Below are positions 19,838 through 27,341 of a stretch of 31,793 nt of DNA, one piece after another. The stretch is taken from the NCBI GenBank assembly GCA_964475125.1, contig CAYYWP010000024.1, forward strand, positions 1-31,793. Reading direction: 5' to 3'. The position numbers and the translations under genes were made by a program. Source of the DNA: CAYYWP01 sp964475125. GTDB taxonomy: Bacteria > Desulfobacterota > Binatia > HRBIN30 > CADEER01. The notes beneath the pieces were generated by a model that worked only from the letters and a program-made list of their open reading frames with translations, was not told where the DNA came from and did not search any database. Each line of letters starts with the position of its first letter. Within the stretch, counting starts at the first letter, position 1.

Positions 19838-20482
19838 GCGGACGAAATGGCCGAAACGCTCGAAGCGCGGCACCGCCAGCCATCCCTGCGAGGTATCGCG
19901 CGACCAGTAAATGAAGGTCGCCTTGCCCTTGATGTCGTTGACGTCGGCGAACCCCCAGTAGCGGCTGTCGTAGCTGCGATCGCGATTGTCGCCCATGACG
20001 AAGAACTTGCCCTCCGGCACTTGGCGCGGCGGCATGTTGTCGCGTTCCCCGCTCGGGTTGATCGTCGCATCGAGAAAATGCGCGTGCGCGTCGTCGATCG
20101 GTGCGCCGTTGACCAGCACCTTCTTGTTGCGGATCTCGACCGTATCCCCGGCGACGGCGATGACGCGCTTGATCAGATCGGTGGAGCGATCGGCGGGGGA
20201 GACGAAGACGACGATGTCGCCGCGCTGCACGGTGCCGGTGTGCAGCAAGGGCGTGGAGGTGAACGGCAGGCGTACCGAGTAGGCGAGCTTGTTGACGAAC
20301 AAGTGATCGCCGATCTGGATCGTCGGCAGCATGGAGCCGGAGGGAACCCAGAAGGCCTGCACGACCGAGGAGCGCACCGCCAAGGCGATCAGCAGGGCGA
20401 GGCCGATCGACTCGACGTTCTGCCGCCAACGCGGCTTCTCGGGCTTGGTGGGAGGGCCCTGGGGCGCGCTGCCGTCAACCAT
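19835..20482 (-). CDS. lepB: Signal peptidase I
   Basis: The 215-residue membrane protease cleaves signal peptides of Sec and Tat substrates on the periplasmic side. One membrane helix lies at about residues 24-44. The catalytic Ser50 is in WVPSGSMLPTI and the general-base Lys105 in DLIKRVIAVAGDTVEI. Box E reads FVMGDNRDRSYDSRYWG. Length fits the compact type. The N-terminal 20 residues are cytoplasmic and Pro/Lys-rich. Its TAG stop is formed at the border of a repeat element, so the last codon context (HFVR) could have been changed by that insertion. No partner genes adjoin. Confidence 0.94.
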   Translation of the reverse strand: MVDGSAPQGPPTKPEKPRWRQNVESIGLALLIALAVRSSVVQAFWVPSGSMLPTIQIGDHLFVNKLAYSVRLPFTSTPLLHTGTVQRGDIVVFVSPADRSTDLIKRVIAVAGDTVEIRNKKVLVNGAPIDDAHAHFLDATINPSGERDNMPPRQVPEGKFFVMGDNRDRSYDSRYWGFADVNDIKGKATFIYWSRDTSQGWLAVPRFERFGHFVR

Positions 20483-20544
20483 GGTAACGGCCCAGTATTC
20501 CTATCGGTCACGCCAGGGTCAAGCCGGTGCTGCGCTCGCCCTGA

Positions 20545-20660
20545 CAGTCGGTTGAAAAACGTGTTCCGCTCACCCCGAGCCCGTCGAAAGGCGAGGGGAA
20601 TGCGTTTTTCAACCGACTGCTGCTCAGCTCGTCGCAGGGCGAGCGGGGGGGTGCGACCGT
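20545..20660. repeat. Palindromic repeat, 17-bp perfect terminal inverted repeat
   Basis: cagtcggttgaaaaacg (20545-20561) is the exact reverse complement of cgtttttcaaccgactg (20603-20619). Between them lies cgagcccgtcgaaaggcgag, a shared core of the palindromic family seen at 1-46, 11925-12032 and 19714-19837. A further fragment (tcagctcgtcgcagggcgag) follows to about 20645. It sits upstream of lepB and downstream of the small anchored protein gene. Confidence 0.82.
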
Positions 20661-20662
20661 TC

Positions 20663-20953
20663 TCAGTTCAGCGGCCGGCAGGCGCTGTGCTGAGGCGCGG
20701 TGCGCTGACAGCGGATGCTTTCCGTCATGCCGGATGCGAGCAGGGCACAGGCGTTATCCGTCGCCGTGCGCAGGCCCTCGGCCTCGCTCGTACCGGTTGC
20801 CTTGCGGCATACCTCGCCGCCGCCGAAGGCCATGCAGACCTCGCACTCGAAGTCGCTGACCTGGAAGCTGGAATAGATCACGAACGCCGCCAGTAACCCG
20901 AGCGCCCCGGCGCCGAGCACCGTGTTGCGCCGGCGCCGTCGTGTCGCCGCCAC
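20663..20953 (-). CDS. Small membrane-anchored Cys-containing hypothetical protein
   Basis: The protein has about 96 residues when started at the GTG at 20953 (VAATRRRRRNTVLGAGALG). It has a basic N terminus, one hydrophobic segment (VLGAGALGLLAAFVIYSS) and a short outer domain with six cysteines in FECEVCMAFGGGEVC, NACALLASG, SIRCQRTAP and SACRPLN. A TTG at 20992 would add 13 residues, but those would be coded by a GC hairpin (20966-20986) that more likely ends the peroxiredoxin transcript. No family function is known to me; the cysteines suggest disulfides or a metal or heme-free redox role in the periplasm. Confidence 0.65.
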   Translation of the reverse strand: MAATRRRRRNTVLGAGALGLLAAFVIYSSFQVSDFECEVCMAFGGGEVCRKATGTSEAEGLRTATDNACALLASGMTESIRCQRTAPQHSACRPLN

Positions 20954-20965
20954 GGCCGTGCAGCA

Positions 20966-20986
20966 GGCGGGGGCTCGGCCCCCGCC
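20966..20986 (-). terminator. GC-rich hairpin after the peroxiredoxin gene
   Basis: ggcgggggc (20966-20974) and gcccccgcc (20978-20986) form a perfect 9-bp stem with a 3-base loop, 12 bases past the peroxiredoxin stop on the minus strand. No clear T tract follows. Confidence 0.55.
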
Positions 20987-20998
20987 CACCAACCCAGG

Positions 20999-21484
20999 TT
21001 ACAGGTTGCTCAGCACCGATTCGGCGCTCGAGACGGTCAGGCCGCCGCCGCCCTCGAGGAAGAGGTGCTGCACCTTGCCGTCCTGGGCGATGAGGGCGAA
21101 GCGTTGTGCGCGCGTGCCCATGCCGAAGCCCTTGGCATCGAGCTCGAGCCCCAGCGCTCTGGTCAGATCGCCATTGCCGTCGGCGACCATGCGGACCTTG
21201 CCGTGCGCCTTCTGCTGATCGCCCCAGGCACCCATGACGAAGGCGTCGTTGACCGACAGGCAGACGATCTCGTTGACGCCCTTGGCTTTGATCTCGCTCG
21301 CCTTCTCGACGAAACCGGGCAGGTGCTTCATCGAGCAGGTAGGGGTGAACGCTCCGGGCACGGCGAACAGGACGACCTTCTTGCCCTTGAAGAGATCGCC
21401 AACCGACACGTCTTGCGGCCCCTTCTCGCCCATCTCCTTCAGCTTGACGTCGAACGGCAGGGAATCGCCTACCTTGATGGCCAT
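20999..21484 (-). CDS. Prx5-type atypical peroxiredoxin
   Basis: The 161-residue protein is a peroxiredoxin of the Prx5 group. The peroxidatic cysteine is in PGAFTPTCSMKHLPGF, and the later Arg-bearing region reads GTRAQRFALIAQDGKV. FDVKLKEMGEKGPQDVSV at the start and the end LTVSSAESVLSNL are typical. It reduces hydrogen peroxide and alkyl hydroperoxides using glutaredoxin or thioredoxin. The ATG at 21484 has aaggagg upstream; longer frames to 21571 are non-coding in character. It is divergent from the deiodinase-like selenoprotein candidate, with 173 bases between, so the two thiol/selenol redox genes could share control. Confidence 0.92.
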   Translation of the reverse strand: MAIKVGDSLPFDVKLKEMGEKGPQDVSVGDLFKGKKVVLFAVPGAFTPTCSMKHLPGFVEKASEIKAKGVNEIVCLSVNDAFVMGAWGDQQKAHGKVRMVADGNGDLTRALGLELDAKGFGMGTRAQRFALIAQDGKVQHLFLEGGGGLTVSSAESVLSNL

Positions 21485-21657
21485 GCGTCGCTCCTCCTTG
21501 GTGTGATGTGCGCGGACCGCTGAACGCGCGGTGTGTGGTTCCCTGTTAACCGGGGGGCAGGGCCCAATCAACTGGGGCGGGCGCGGGGCGGCCGCATCGG
21601 GCCGCCGGAGGAAAGCGCGCTTTCCGCTCGCTCGGCGGCCTGGTAGAGGTTTGGCGC

Positions 21658-22308
21658 GTGGATTTTTTCGAGCAACTGCAACGGCATCTCTCCCCCGGCG
21701 ACCTGGCCCGGATGCAGGCGTGGATGAGCGCCATGCCGCCCGAGCGGCAGGCCGCGATGCTGCAATTCGTGCTGGCCCGCGAGACCCATGCGCCGGCGGT
21801 CGGGGAGATGGCGCCCGACTTCGAGTTGCCGCGCAGCGGCGGCGGGGCCCCGGTGCGCTTGTCCGAACTGCGCGGTCGGCCGGTCGCGCTGATCTTCGGC
21901 AGCTACACCTGACCGCCGTTTCGTGTCCAGTCTGGGCACCTCGAGCACCTGTACCGACAGTACCGGGACCGCGTCGAGTTCTTCGTCGTCTACATTCGCG
22001 AGATGCACCCGACCGACGGCTGGCAGGTGGAGCAGAACATCACCGAGGGGGTCCTCTACGCCGACCCCCACACGGCGCGGGAGCGCGAGGCGATGGCGCA
22101 GACGTGCGCGCTCAACCTCACGTTGTCGATGCCCGTGCTGATCGACGACATGGCCAACTCCACCGACGAGAAGTACTACGCCCTGCCGGATCGGCTGTAT
22201 CTGATCGGCGCCGACGGCCGCATCGCCTATCGCGGCGCACCCGGCCCGTTCGGCTTCGTCGCCGAGGAGCTGGGCGCCGCCATCGCGGCCTATCTCGGGT
22301 CGGCCTGA
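21658..22308 (+). CDS. Deiodinase-like thioredoxin-fold protein, candidate selenoprotein with in-frame TGA
   Basis: One reading frame of 217 codons is open from GTG at 21658 to TGA at 22308 except for a single TGA at 21910-21912 (codon 85). Reading this as selenocysteine gives PVALIFGSYT-U-PPFR, then VEFFVVYIREMHPTDGWQ, MPVLIDDMANSTDEKYYALP and DRLYLIGADGRIAYRGAPGP. This is the bacterial T4-deiodinase-like (PF00837) thioredoxin-fold family. Animal deiodinases carry Sec at the same spot (FGSCT-U-PxF) and common bacterial homologues carry Cys. The first 45 residues form a helical extension. A hairpin begins just after the TGA (21923-21939). Without Sec decoding the product would stop at 84 residues. 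No selenocysteine genes lie in the window. A TGC-to-TGA nonsense change is the alternative. Substrate unknown; bacterial members are unlikely to act on thyroid hormone. Confidence 0.85.
21923..21939 (+). promoter_or_regulatory. Candidate bacterial SECIS apical hairpin after the TGA
   Basis: Ten bases after the TGA the mRNA can fold gtgtcca with tgggcac (21923-21929 and 21933-21939, one G-U pair), leaving the loop g-t-c at 21930-21932. Counting the open form, the loop is agtct with G in its second position. The TGA-to-loop spacing of 16-17 bases is within the range accepted for bacterial SECIS elements, and a GU in the apical loop is what SelB recognises in E. coli fdhF. The structure was folded by eye only. 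Confidence 0.6.
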
Positions 22309-22346
22309 TCGCCGCGCCATTGGTCCCGTAGCGGCGCGGGCCACCC

Positions 22347-22366
22347 GGCGCCGCCGGCGCGGCGCC
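22347..22366. terminator. Perfect GC hairpin between the selenoprotein candidate and the Nudix gene
   Basis: ggcgccgc (22347-22354) and gcggcgcc (22359-22366) pair fully with a cggc loop. It lies between two convergent stops (22308 and 22388), so it may end both transcripts. No T tract is seen. Confidence 0.5.
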
Positions 22367-22387
22367 TTCCGGGGCGGCAGGGCGGGC

Positions 22388-22870
22388 TCACGGGTCGGCG
22401 TCGGCACCCAGGCGGTCGAGGAACTCGCGCTGGGCCTCGATCATCAGCCGGCGAGCCTCATCGAGCGGATAGAAGCGGCACACGTCGTTCTCCGCATCGG
22501 GGTGTGTGCAGCGCCCGCGTGCGTCGATGTGCGCCGTGCTCTCCGGGTTCACGGTGGCGTGGAAGGCATGAACGATCTTGCCCGACTTCTGGCGCACCGA
22601 TCCGAGGTCGGCACCGAGCGCGACGCGCAAGCCGGTCTCTTCCTCGGTCTCGCGCCGCGCTGCGTCGCGCAGTGATTCTCCCGCCTCGACCAGCCCCTTG
22701 GGGATACCGAACAGGGGCCGCTTGAAGGTCGCGCCGCGGGCGTGGACCAGCAACACCTCCGTGCCGCCCGGGCCGCGGCGGGTGACCACGCATCCGGCCG
22801 ATACCACTGCCGGTGCCGTCGCGCCGGAGGAGCGCACCGCGGGGGATTCCCTTCGGATCTTCCCCGGCAT
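22388..22870 (-). CDS. NUDIX hydrolase
   Basis: The 160-residue protein carries a complete Nudix box, GLVEAGESLRDAARRETEEE followed by TGL, which fits GX5EX7REUXEEXGU. Before it stands SAGCVVTRRGPGGTEVLLVH, the usual first strand region, and FGIPKG marks the ADPRase/Ap4A-like group. It hydrolyses a nucleoside diphosphate linked to another moiety, with Mg; MutT-like, Ap4A or ADP-ribose substrates cannot be told apart here. The end EAQREFLDRLGADADP is short. It is divergent from the J-domain gene with 111 bases between. Confidence 0.9.
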   Translation of the reverse strand: MPGKIRRESPAVRSSGATAPAVVSAGCVVTRRGPGGTEVLLVHARGATFKRPLFGIPKGLVEAGESLRDAARRETEEETGLRVALGADLGSVRQKSGKIVHAFHATVNPESTAHIDARGRCTHPDAENDVCRFYPLDEARRLMIEAQREFLDRLGADADP

Positions 22871-22981
22871 TCAGTGCTTGCCGCAAGACACGGGCACTTC
22901 GTACAAGAAGTCGGGCTGGGCGGGAAATGAACTCTTCTACCGGCAGACGCGTAGCATCGCATTGGATATGATTCGGTTGGC

Positions 22982-23473
22982 ATGACACGTCTGATCTTCG
23001 TCCTACTGGCCGGGCTGTTGCTGTACCTGTGGTGGCGACCGCCGCGCACCTGGAACCGCGGGCGCAAGAGTCCCCTGGCGCTGGCGGGGGTGGGGCTCCT
23101 GGCACTGGCCTACCTCGGCTGGCCCCTGGATCTCCTGCCGGATTTCACTCCGGTGGGGTTTTTCGATGACTTGGTGGTGCTGATCACGGCCGGCCTGTGG
23201 ATCTATCAGCAGTGGCAGCAACGCCCGCGACCCACCGGGCCCACTGGCCCGCCGCCCCCTGTCGAGGAGGCGGAAGAGGCGTGGAATCCGCACCGGGTGC
23301 TGGGGCTGGAGCGCGATGCCTCGCGCGAGCAAATCGCCCGCGCCTATCGCGAGCAGATCAAGCGCTACCACCCCGACCGCGTCAGCGGCCTGGGCCCCGA
23401 GCTACAAGCGCTGGCGCACCGCAAGACGCTGGAGATCCAGCGCGCCTACCGCGAGCTCACCGCCGCCGGCTGA
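22982..23473 (+). CDS. DUF1232-J-domain fusion protein
   Basis: The 163-residue protein has an N-terminal membrane helix (residues 3-17), then a DUF1232/YkvA membrane motif (LGWPLDLLPDFTPVGFFDDL, about residues 45-70), a Pro-rich linker (residues 81-92) and a C-terminal J domain (residues 100-160, NPHRVLGLERDASREQIARA) with the invariant HPD in KRYHPDRVSG. It should recruit and stimulate DnaK at the cytoplasmic membrane face. Client or process is unknown. The J domain lacks the Gly/Phe and zinc regions of true DnaJ. A tatgat box at 22967-22972 lies close upstream but without a clear -35 partner. Confidence 0.88.
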   Translation: MTRLIFVLLAGLLLYLWWRPPRTWNRGRKSPLALAGVGLLALAYLGWPLDLLPDFTPVGFFDDLVVLITAGLWIYQQWQQRPRPTGPTGPPPPVEEAEEAWNPHRVLGLERDASREQIARAYREQIKRYHPDRVSGLGPELQALAHRKTLEIQRAYRELTAAG

Positions 23474-23509
23474 GTGGCACTCCAGCCAGCCACCGACTCG
23501 ACGCGGCGC

Positions 23510-23544
23510 CGCGGAGGCCGCAGAACGTATCTGCGGCCTCCGCG
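23510..23544. terminator. Perfect 15-bp-stem hairpin between convergent genes
   Basis: cgcggaggccgcaga (23510-23524) and tctgcggcctccgcg (23530-23544) pair fully around acgta. It lies 37 bases after the J-domain gene and 29 before the stop of the minus-strand secreted protein gene, a good position for a bidirectional terminator. Confidence 0.7.
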
Positions 23545-23572
23545 TTCAGGTCCTCATCCGAAACAGCGCGGC

Positions 23573-24712
23573 TCACTGCGCCGGGCGATCGGAGAAGATG
23601 AACGTCGTGATGACGTCGATCGGTTGCGAGCTGATGCCGGGTTGGTTGAGTACCGGGACGCAGAACTGCAGGATGCCGGGGCCGTTCTCGGTCGACCACT
23701 GGTCGCATGAGAAGGCCTCGCCGTCTGCCTCCGTCGTCAGCGTCGCCCCGTCGTTGTTGTTGAAGTCGCGAATCTCGCAGCGCGAGTGCCCGGTGGTGAA
23801 GGCCAGGACGGTGCTAAAGCCGACCGCTTCCGGCTCGTCGCCGCACGGCGTGGCCCGCTCGGTGATGAACTCCGCCGGCAGCCCTTGGATGAGACCGTTC
23901 TCCGGGTCGGGAGAGATCAGGACGGCTCCCGGACCGCTGTCGCCGGGCAGCAGTGATGGCTCGAGGGGGCCGTTGCACACACCGTCTAGATCGACGATCC
24001 CACCGCGGGACGTGCACAGGTCCCGGCTGAGGCACTCTCCCCCTCCGGGGCAGGCTACCGGGTCGCCCGGGTCGCAGAGCTCCCCCGACCGTTCGCCGCC
24101 AGTGCAGCGGTCGACGACGCCGATGTTGTGGTCGATGGTGACCTGAAAGCCGAGCGGCACACCGCCGTTGCAAGAGACCAGGCCGGCCTGCCGGACCGGC
24201 AGTTGATCGCGCGGCACCTTGATGCAGAAGGCCAGGCTGACGGCCGGAATATTGAGCGACAGATACTCGGAGGTGTCGGTCACATCGAGGGAGGCGATGC
24301 CGGTCTGCGGATCGGGCACACCGGCGCTGAGATCGAGGGAGCCCTCGAAGCCGAAGGCAGGGAAGGGAGGAAATCCCGCCGCGATCTGGGTGAGAATGTG
24401 GCTGGCCGAAGGATCGAAAGAAAAGTGCCGGACACCGAGCGTGCCGGGAGGGGCGGGGCAGCCGTTGAGCAGATTGTTCACCGCGGTGACCAGTTGGCTG
24501 ATGTCGAGCTCGACCTCGTCACTGTATGCCGGGCACTGCGACGGCTCCGCACTGCCGAGCAGGATGTTGACGCCCAGGATCAGCTCGTTGATCGCGACGC
24601 TGCCTTGCAGGTCGCAGTCGCCGACGCAGAAATCGCCGTGTGCGAGGGCCGGCTTCGACGACAGCAGGGCGGCAGCGGCGACGCTACACAAGGCGGTGGC
24701 GAAACGTGACAT
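23573..24712 (-). CDS. Secreted protein with N-terminal dockerin-like repeats
   Basis: The 379-residue protein has a signal peptide (FATALCSVAAAALLSSKPALA). It is followed by two dockerin/EF-hand-like units, CVGDCDLQGSVAINELILGV and SDEVELDISQLVTAVNNLLN, each with an Asp-rich loop and helix, bracketed by cysteines. The rest is a beta-rich, acidic, Cys-containing domain with segments such as CTGGERSGELCDPGDPVACP and FNNNDGATLTTEADGEAFSC. Such units occur in many exported proteins of Binatia and related groups and differ from cellulosomal dockerins; no cohesin is seen here. The ATG at 24712 follows gaggagtg; the longer frame to 24808 adds a non-signal-like stretch. Function and partner unknown. 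Confidence 0.82.
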   Translation of the reverse strand: MSRFATALCSVAAAALLSSKPALAHGDFCVGDCDLQGSVAINELILGVNILLGSAEPSQCPAYSDEVELDISQLVTAVNNLLNGCPAPPGTLGVRHFSFDPSASHILTQIAAGFPPFPAFGFEGSLDLSAGVPDPQTGIASLDVTDTSEYLSLNIPAVSLAFCIKVPRDQLPVRQAGLVSCNGGVPLGFQVTIDHNIGVVDRCTGGERSGELCDPGDPVACPGGGECLSRDLCTSRGGIVDLDGVCNGPLEPSLLPGDSGPGAVLISPDPENGLIQGLPAEFITERATPCGDEPEAVGFSTVLAFTTGHSRCEIRDFNNNDGATLTTEADGEAFSCDQWSTENGPGILQFCVPVLNQPGISSQPIDVITTFIFSDRPAQ

Positions 24713-24879
24713 GCGGTCACTCCTCTCTCTGCATCTCTTCAATCTTGCATGAGGCTTCGCTGAACCCAAGCGAAAACGCGCCGCCCGCGGCGCGGTTTCC
24801 CTTCTCATGTGGGTAGGTCAACGGCGGGCGATTGGGTAGCACCAACCGCTCGAACGGCTGAAATCCAGGCCGCAACGGC

Positions 24880-26016
24880 CTATTTGCGCGGCAAACCGAG
24901 CACCCGCTGGGCGACGATGTTGCGCTGCACCTCGCTGGTGCCGCCGGCAATGGTCATCGAGCGGTCGTAGAGCAGTTGATAGGCCCAGCGCCCGGCGTCG
25001 GGCGCGTCGGTGTTCCACAGCAACGCCTCGATGCCCAACAGGTCGGCGCCGGCCTCCGAGCACTGCTGCGTGAGCTCGGTGGCCGAGAGTTTCATGGCGG
25101 CGGAGAGGTGCGGGTTGAAGCGGCCGCGCAAGTCGTCGGTCAGCGCCCGCAGGCCAGCCGCCTTGCCGATGCGGGCGCGGATCGCCAGCTCGGCGAGGCG
25201 CTGGCGCCACACCGCGTGACCCGTCAGCCCGCGGCGGCGTGCCAGGGCGAGCAACTGCGCCAACGCCCGATCGGTGCGAATCGCGCCGGCGATGCCGGTG
25301 CGCTCGTTGATCAGCGCCGAGCTGACGATCTCCCATCCCTGCCCCTCGGCGCCGAGGCGATTGGTCACCGGCACCTGGACCTCGTGCATGAACACTTCGC
25401 TGAACTCGCCGTCACCGGTGATCTGCCGGATGGGGCGGATCTCGACACCGGGTGAACGCAGGTCCATCAACAACACCGTCAGGCCTGCCCACTTCGGCCC
25501 ATCGGACGAGGTGCGCACGAGCACGAAATACCAGTCGGAGAGGTGGGCGATGGTCGTCCACACCTTCTGCCCGGTGACGACGTAGACGTCACCGCGCCGC
25601 TCGGCGCGCGTCTGCGCCGCCGCCATGTCGCTGCCCGAACCGGGCTCGGAGTAGCCCGTGGCCCAGATCTCTTCGGCGTTGAGGATCTTGGGCAGGAAAC
25701 GCCGCTGCTGCTCGGCGCTGCCGTAGGCGATGATCGCCGGGCCGACCCACCAGATCGCCATCGCGTTGATCGGCGCCGGGGCGTCGGCGCGCGCCAGCTC
25801 CTGGTTGAGAATCGCCTGCTCGATCGTACTCAAGGCGGCGCCGCCGTGCTCCGCCGGCCATCCGGCGCCGAGATAACCGGCGTCGTGCAGGGCGCGCTGC
25901 CAGGTTCGCGCCACCGCCGGATCGTGCGCCGCGGCGCGCGCCGGCGCGTGCGCCGCGATCCACTCGCGCACCGTGCGCCGGAAGGCCTCCTCCCGAGCCG
26001 TGTAGCCGAGGTCCAT
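24880..26016 (-). CDS. Acyl-CoA dehydrogenase
   Basis: The 378-residue flavoenzyme has the three-domain ACAD fold. The N-terminal helical part includes LGAGWPAEHGGAALSTIEQA. The middle beta domain has the FAD/substrate motifs ATGYSEPGSGSDMAAAQTRA and VVTGQKVWTTIAHLSDWYFV. The C-terminal part ends RSMTIAGGTSEVQRNIVAQR with VLGLPRK, the signature of many FadE-like, steroid or fatty acyl degrading members. It oxidises an acyl-CoA to the enoyl-CoA and passes electrons to ETF. Length is normal. No beta-oxidation partner is adjacent, so the substrate is undefined; members resembling this often pair with a second ACAD subunit. Confidence 0.92.
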   Translation of the reverse strand: MDLGYTAREEAFRRTVREWIAAHAPARAAAHDPAVARTWQRALHDAGYLGAGWPAEHGGAALSTIEQAILNQELARADAPAPINAMAIWWVGPAIIAYGSAEQQRRFLPKILNAEEIWATGYSEPGSGSDMAAAQTRAERRGDVYVVTGQKVWTTIAHLSDWYFVLVRTSSDGPKWAGLTVLLMDLRSPGVEIRPIRQITGDGEFSEVFMHEVQVPVTNRLGAEGQGWEIVSSALINERTGIAGAIRTDRALAQLLALARRRGLTGHAVWRQRLAELAIRARIGKAAGLRALTDDLRGRFNPHLSAAMKLSATELTQQCSEAGADLLGIEALLWNTDAPDAGRWAYQLLYDRSMTIAGGTSEVQRNIVAQRVLGLPRK

Positions 26017-26123
26017 GGCGAGGTCGCGACGCTACCAACGGGCGCGCGCGATGCAAAGCCGGAGCCGCGTCCGCCCTCTCCCGCCTTGGCAGCGGGAGAG
26101 GGTTGGGGTGAGTGTCGACCTGC

Positions 26124-26636
26124 TCACAGCACCGCGGCGACGATGATGACGACCATGACGACGGCGAGCGCGGCTTTGATGACGAAGCCGAGCAGGCGCC
26201 CGCGCATCGCGGCCGCGCCGGTGGCGACGGCTTCGTCGAACGAGCCGCCCTCGCTGCGCACCGCCACCGCGGCCCCGGCAAACGCCCCGGCGAGCGCGCC
26301 CAGCAGCGCGCCCACTCCGAACAGGAGCGGCGCGCCGAGCAGACCGCCGACCAGCGCGCCGCCGAGGGCGCCGAGGGTGACGCGCCGCGACGGACGGCTG
26401 CTGGCCGCGCCGGCTCCACTGGCCACTAGCTCGAGCCCCTCGCCGACGACGGTTAGTCCGACCAGCCACCCGATGGTCGACCAGCCGACGCTGCTGAAGT
26501 CGGTCGCCCACGCATAGACGAACGCGCTGGCGGCGATGAGCAGCATCCCCGGGAGTCCGAGCACCAAGGCGAACAGCCCGAGCGCACAGCTCAGGAAGAG
26601 CAGGATGAGTCCGAGAACGTGCAGGGTCGAAGTCAT
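26124..26636 (-). CDS. DUF456 family membrane protein
   Basis: The product of about 170 residues is almost wholly hydrophobic, with five to six membrane segments. LLFLSCALGLFALVLGLPGM is the DUF456 start, and the middle has a long glycine-rich helix pair (TLGALGGALVGGLLGAPLLF, GVGALLGALAGAFAGAAVAV), possibly a glycine-zipper. The ATG at 26636 is preferred over the GTG at 26642. The function of this family is unknown. It lies between the acyl-CoA dehydrogenase and a four-helix membrane protein gene, all in the same direction. Confidence 0.85.
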   Translation of the reverse strand: MTSTLHVLGLILLFLSCALGLFALVLGLPGMLLIAASAFVYAWATDFSSVGWSTIGWLVGLTVVGEGLELVASGAGAASSRPSRRVTLGALGGALVGGLLGAPLLFGVGALLGALAGAFAGAAVAVRSEGGSFDEAVATGAAAMRGRLLGFVIKAALAVVMVVIIVAAVL

Positions 26637-26717
26637 CAACACGCGTGCAACCCCTTCACCGGTTCCCGTAGGGGCGCACGGCGCGCGGCCGCGGCAAGGG
26701 GGGGCATCTTATGAGAT

Positions 26718-26740
26718 AGGGGCGCACGCCGTGCGCCCCT
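26718..26740. repeat. AGGGGCGCACG palindrome
   Basis: aggggcgcacg and cgtgcgcccct form a perfect inverted repeat around one base. The same sequence occurs at about 10328-10348, and a partial copy (taggggcgcacggcgcgcgg) stands near 26670. It lies between two minus-strand genes. Confidence 0.7.
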
Positions 26741-26760
26741 GCGCGCTCGTCAGTCGCCGC

Positions 26761-27162
26761 TCACTTGTTCAGCCAGGCGACGATGACGCCCATGATGACC
26801 GTGCCGATGGCGTCGAAGATGATCTGTTTGAGCGCCAGCGCTCCCGGCATCGGTTGGACCGAATAATAGATGAGATACATCGGCACGATCGCCAGCACCG
26901 CCACGGCCACGCCGTAGCGAATCCCCTGCGCCAAAAACGGCTTGTCTTCCTTGCCGTGGAGATAGATCCACACGAAGCCGACGGCGATGAAGACGTGCGC
27001 CAGCAGCATGGTCGGGAAGTAGGCGTCTGCCTCCGGCGGCTGGCGAAACAACCCGGGCAACTGGGCGTACTCCGAGCCGAGCAGGACGCCGTGGACGATG
27101 TACCCGAGGACCATGGAGACCAAGAAGATGACCGCGACCGAGGTGTAGAACCGCTTGTTCAT
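26761..27162 (-). CDS. Four-helix integral membrane protein of unknown function
   Basis: The 133-residue protein has about four membrane segments (FYTSVAVIFLVSMVLGYIVH, MLLAHVFIAVGFVWIYLH, YGVAVAVLAIVPMYLIYYSV, IIFDAIGTVIMGVIVAWLNK). A cytoplasmic or periplasmic loop with YAQLPGLFRQPPEADAYF lies between the first two. aaggagg precedes the ATG. Similar proteins are common as conserved hypotheticals in Deltaproteobacteria and Nitrospirota; I cannot attach a role. Two His (in YIVHG and LLAHVF) lie within helices. Confidence 0.78.
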   Translation of the reverse strand: MNKRFYTSVAVIFLVSMVLGYIVHGVLLGSEYAQLPGLFRQPPEADAYFPTMLLAHVFIAVGFVWIYLHGKEDKPFLAQGIRYGVAVAVLAIVPMYLIYYSVQPMPGALALKQIIFDAIGTVIMGVIVAWLNK

Positions 27163-27341
27163 CGCTTCCTCCTTCTGCAGCTGCGCCGGGGGACCGGGGA
27201 TCGGGGATCGGAAACACCGCCCGGTCGACGTTGAAGCACATCAGGGCGATTCCTGTGACCGCTCCGTGGCGTGGGTTGACCGCCGACTCCTTCCGCTGCA
27301 GAAACTAGCACCCAGCCCCTGGTCCCTGGAACCGGCTCTCA

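Noticed and set aside
21658..22308. Two separate genes, or a frameshift, at the deiodinase-like locus
   Set aside because: Both halves are in the same frame, and the only interruption is a TGA at the exact cysteine site, so a split-gene or frameshift reading explains less than selenocysteine.
22961..22981. Promoter for the J-domain gene at tatgat
   Set aside because: The -10-like box lies only about ten bases from the ATG and no -35 box stands at the right spacing, so it was not listed as a feature.
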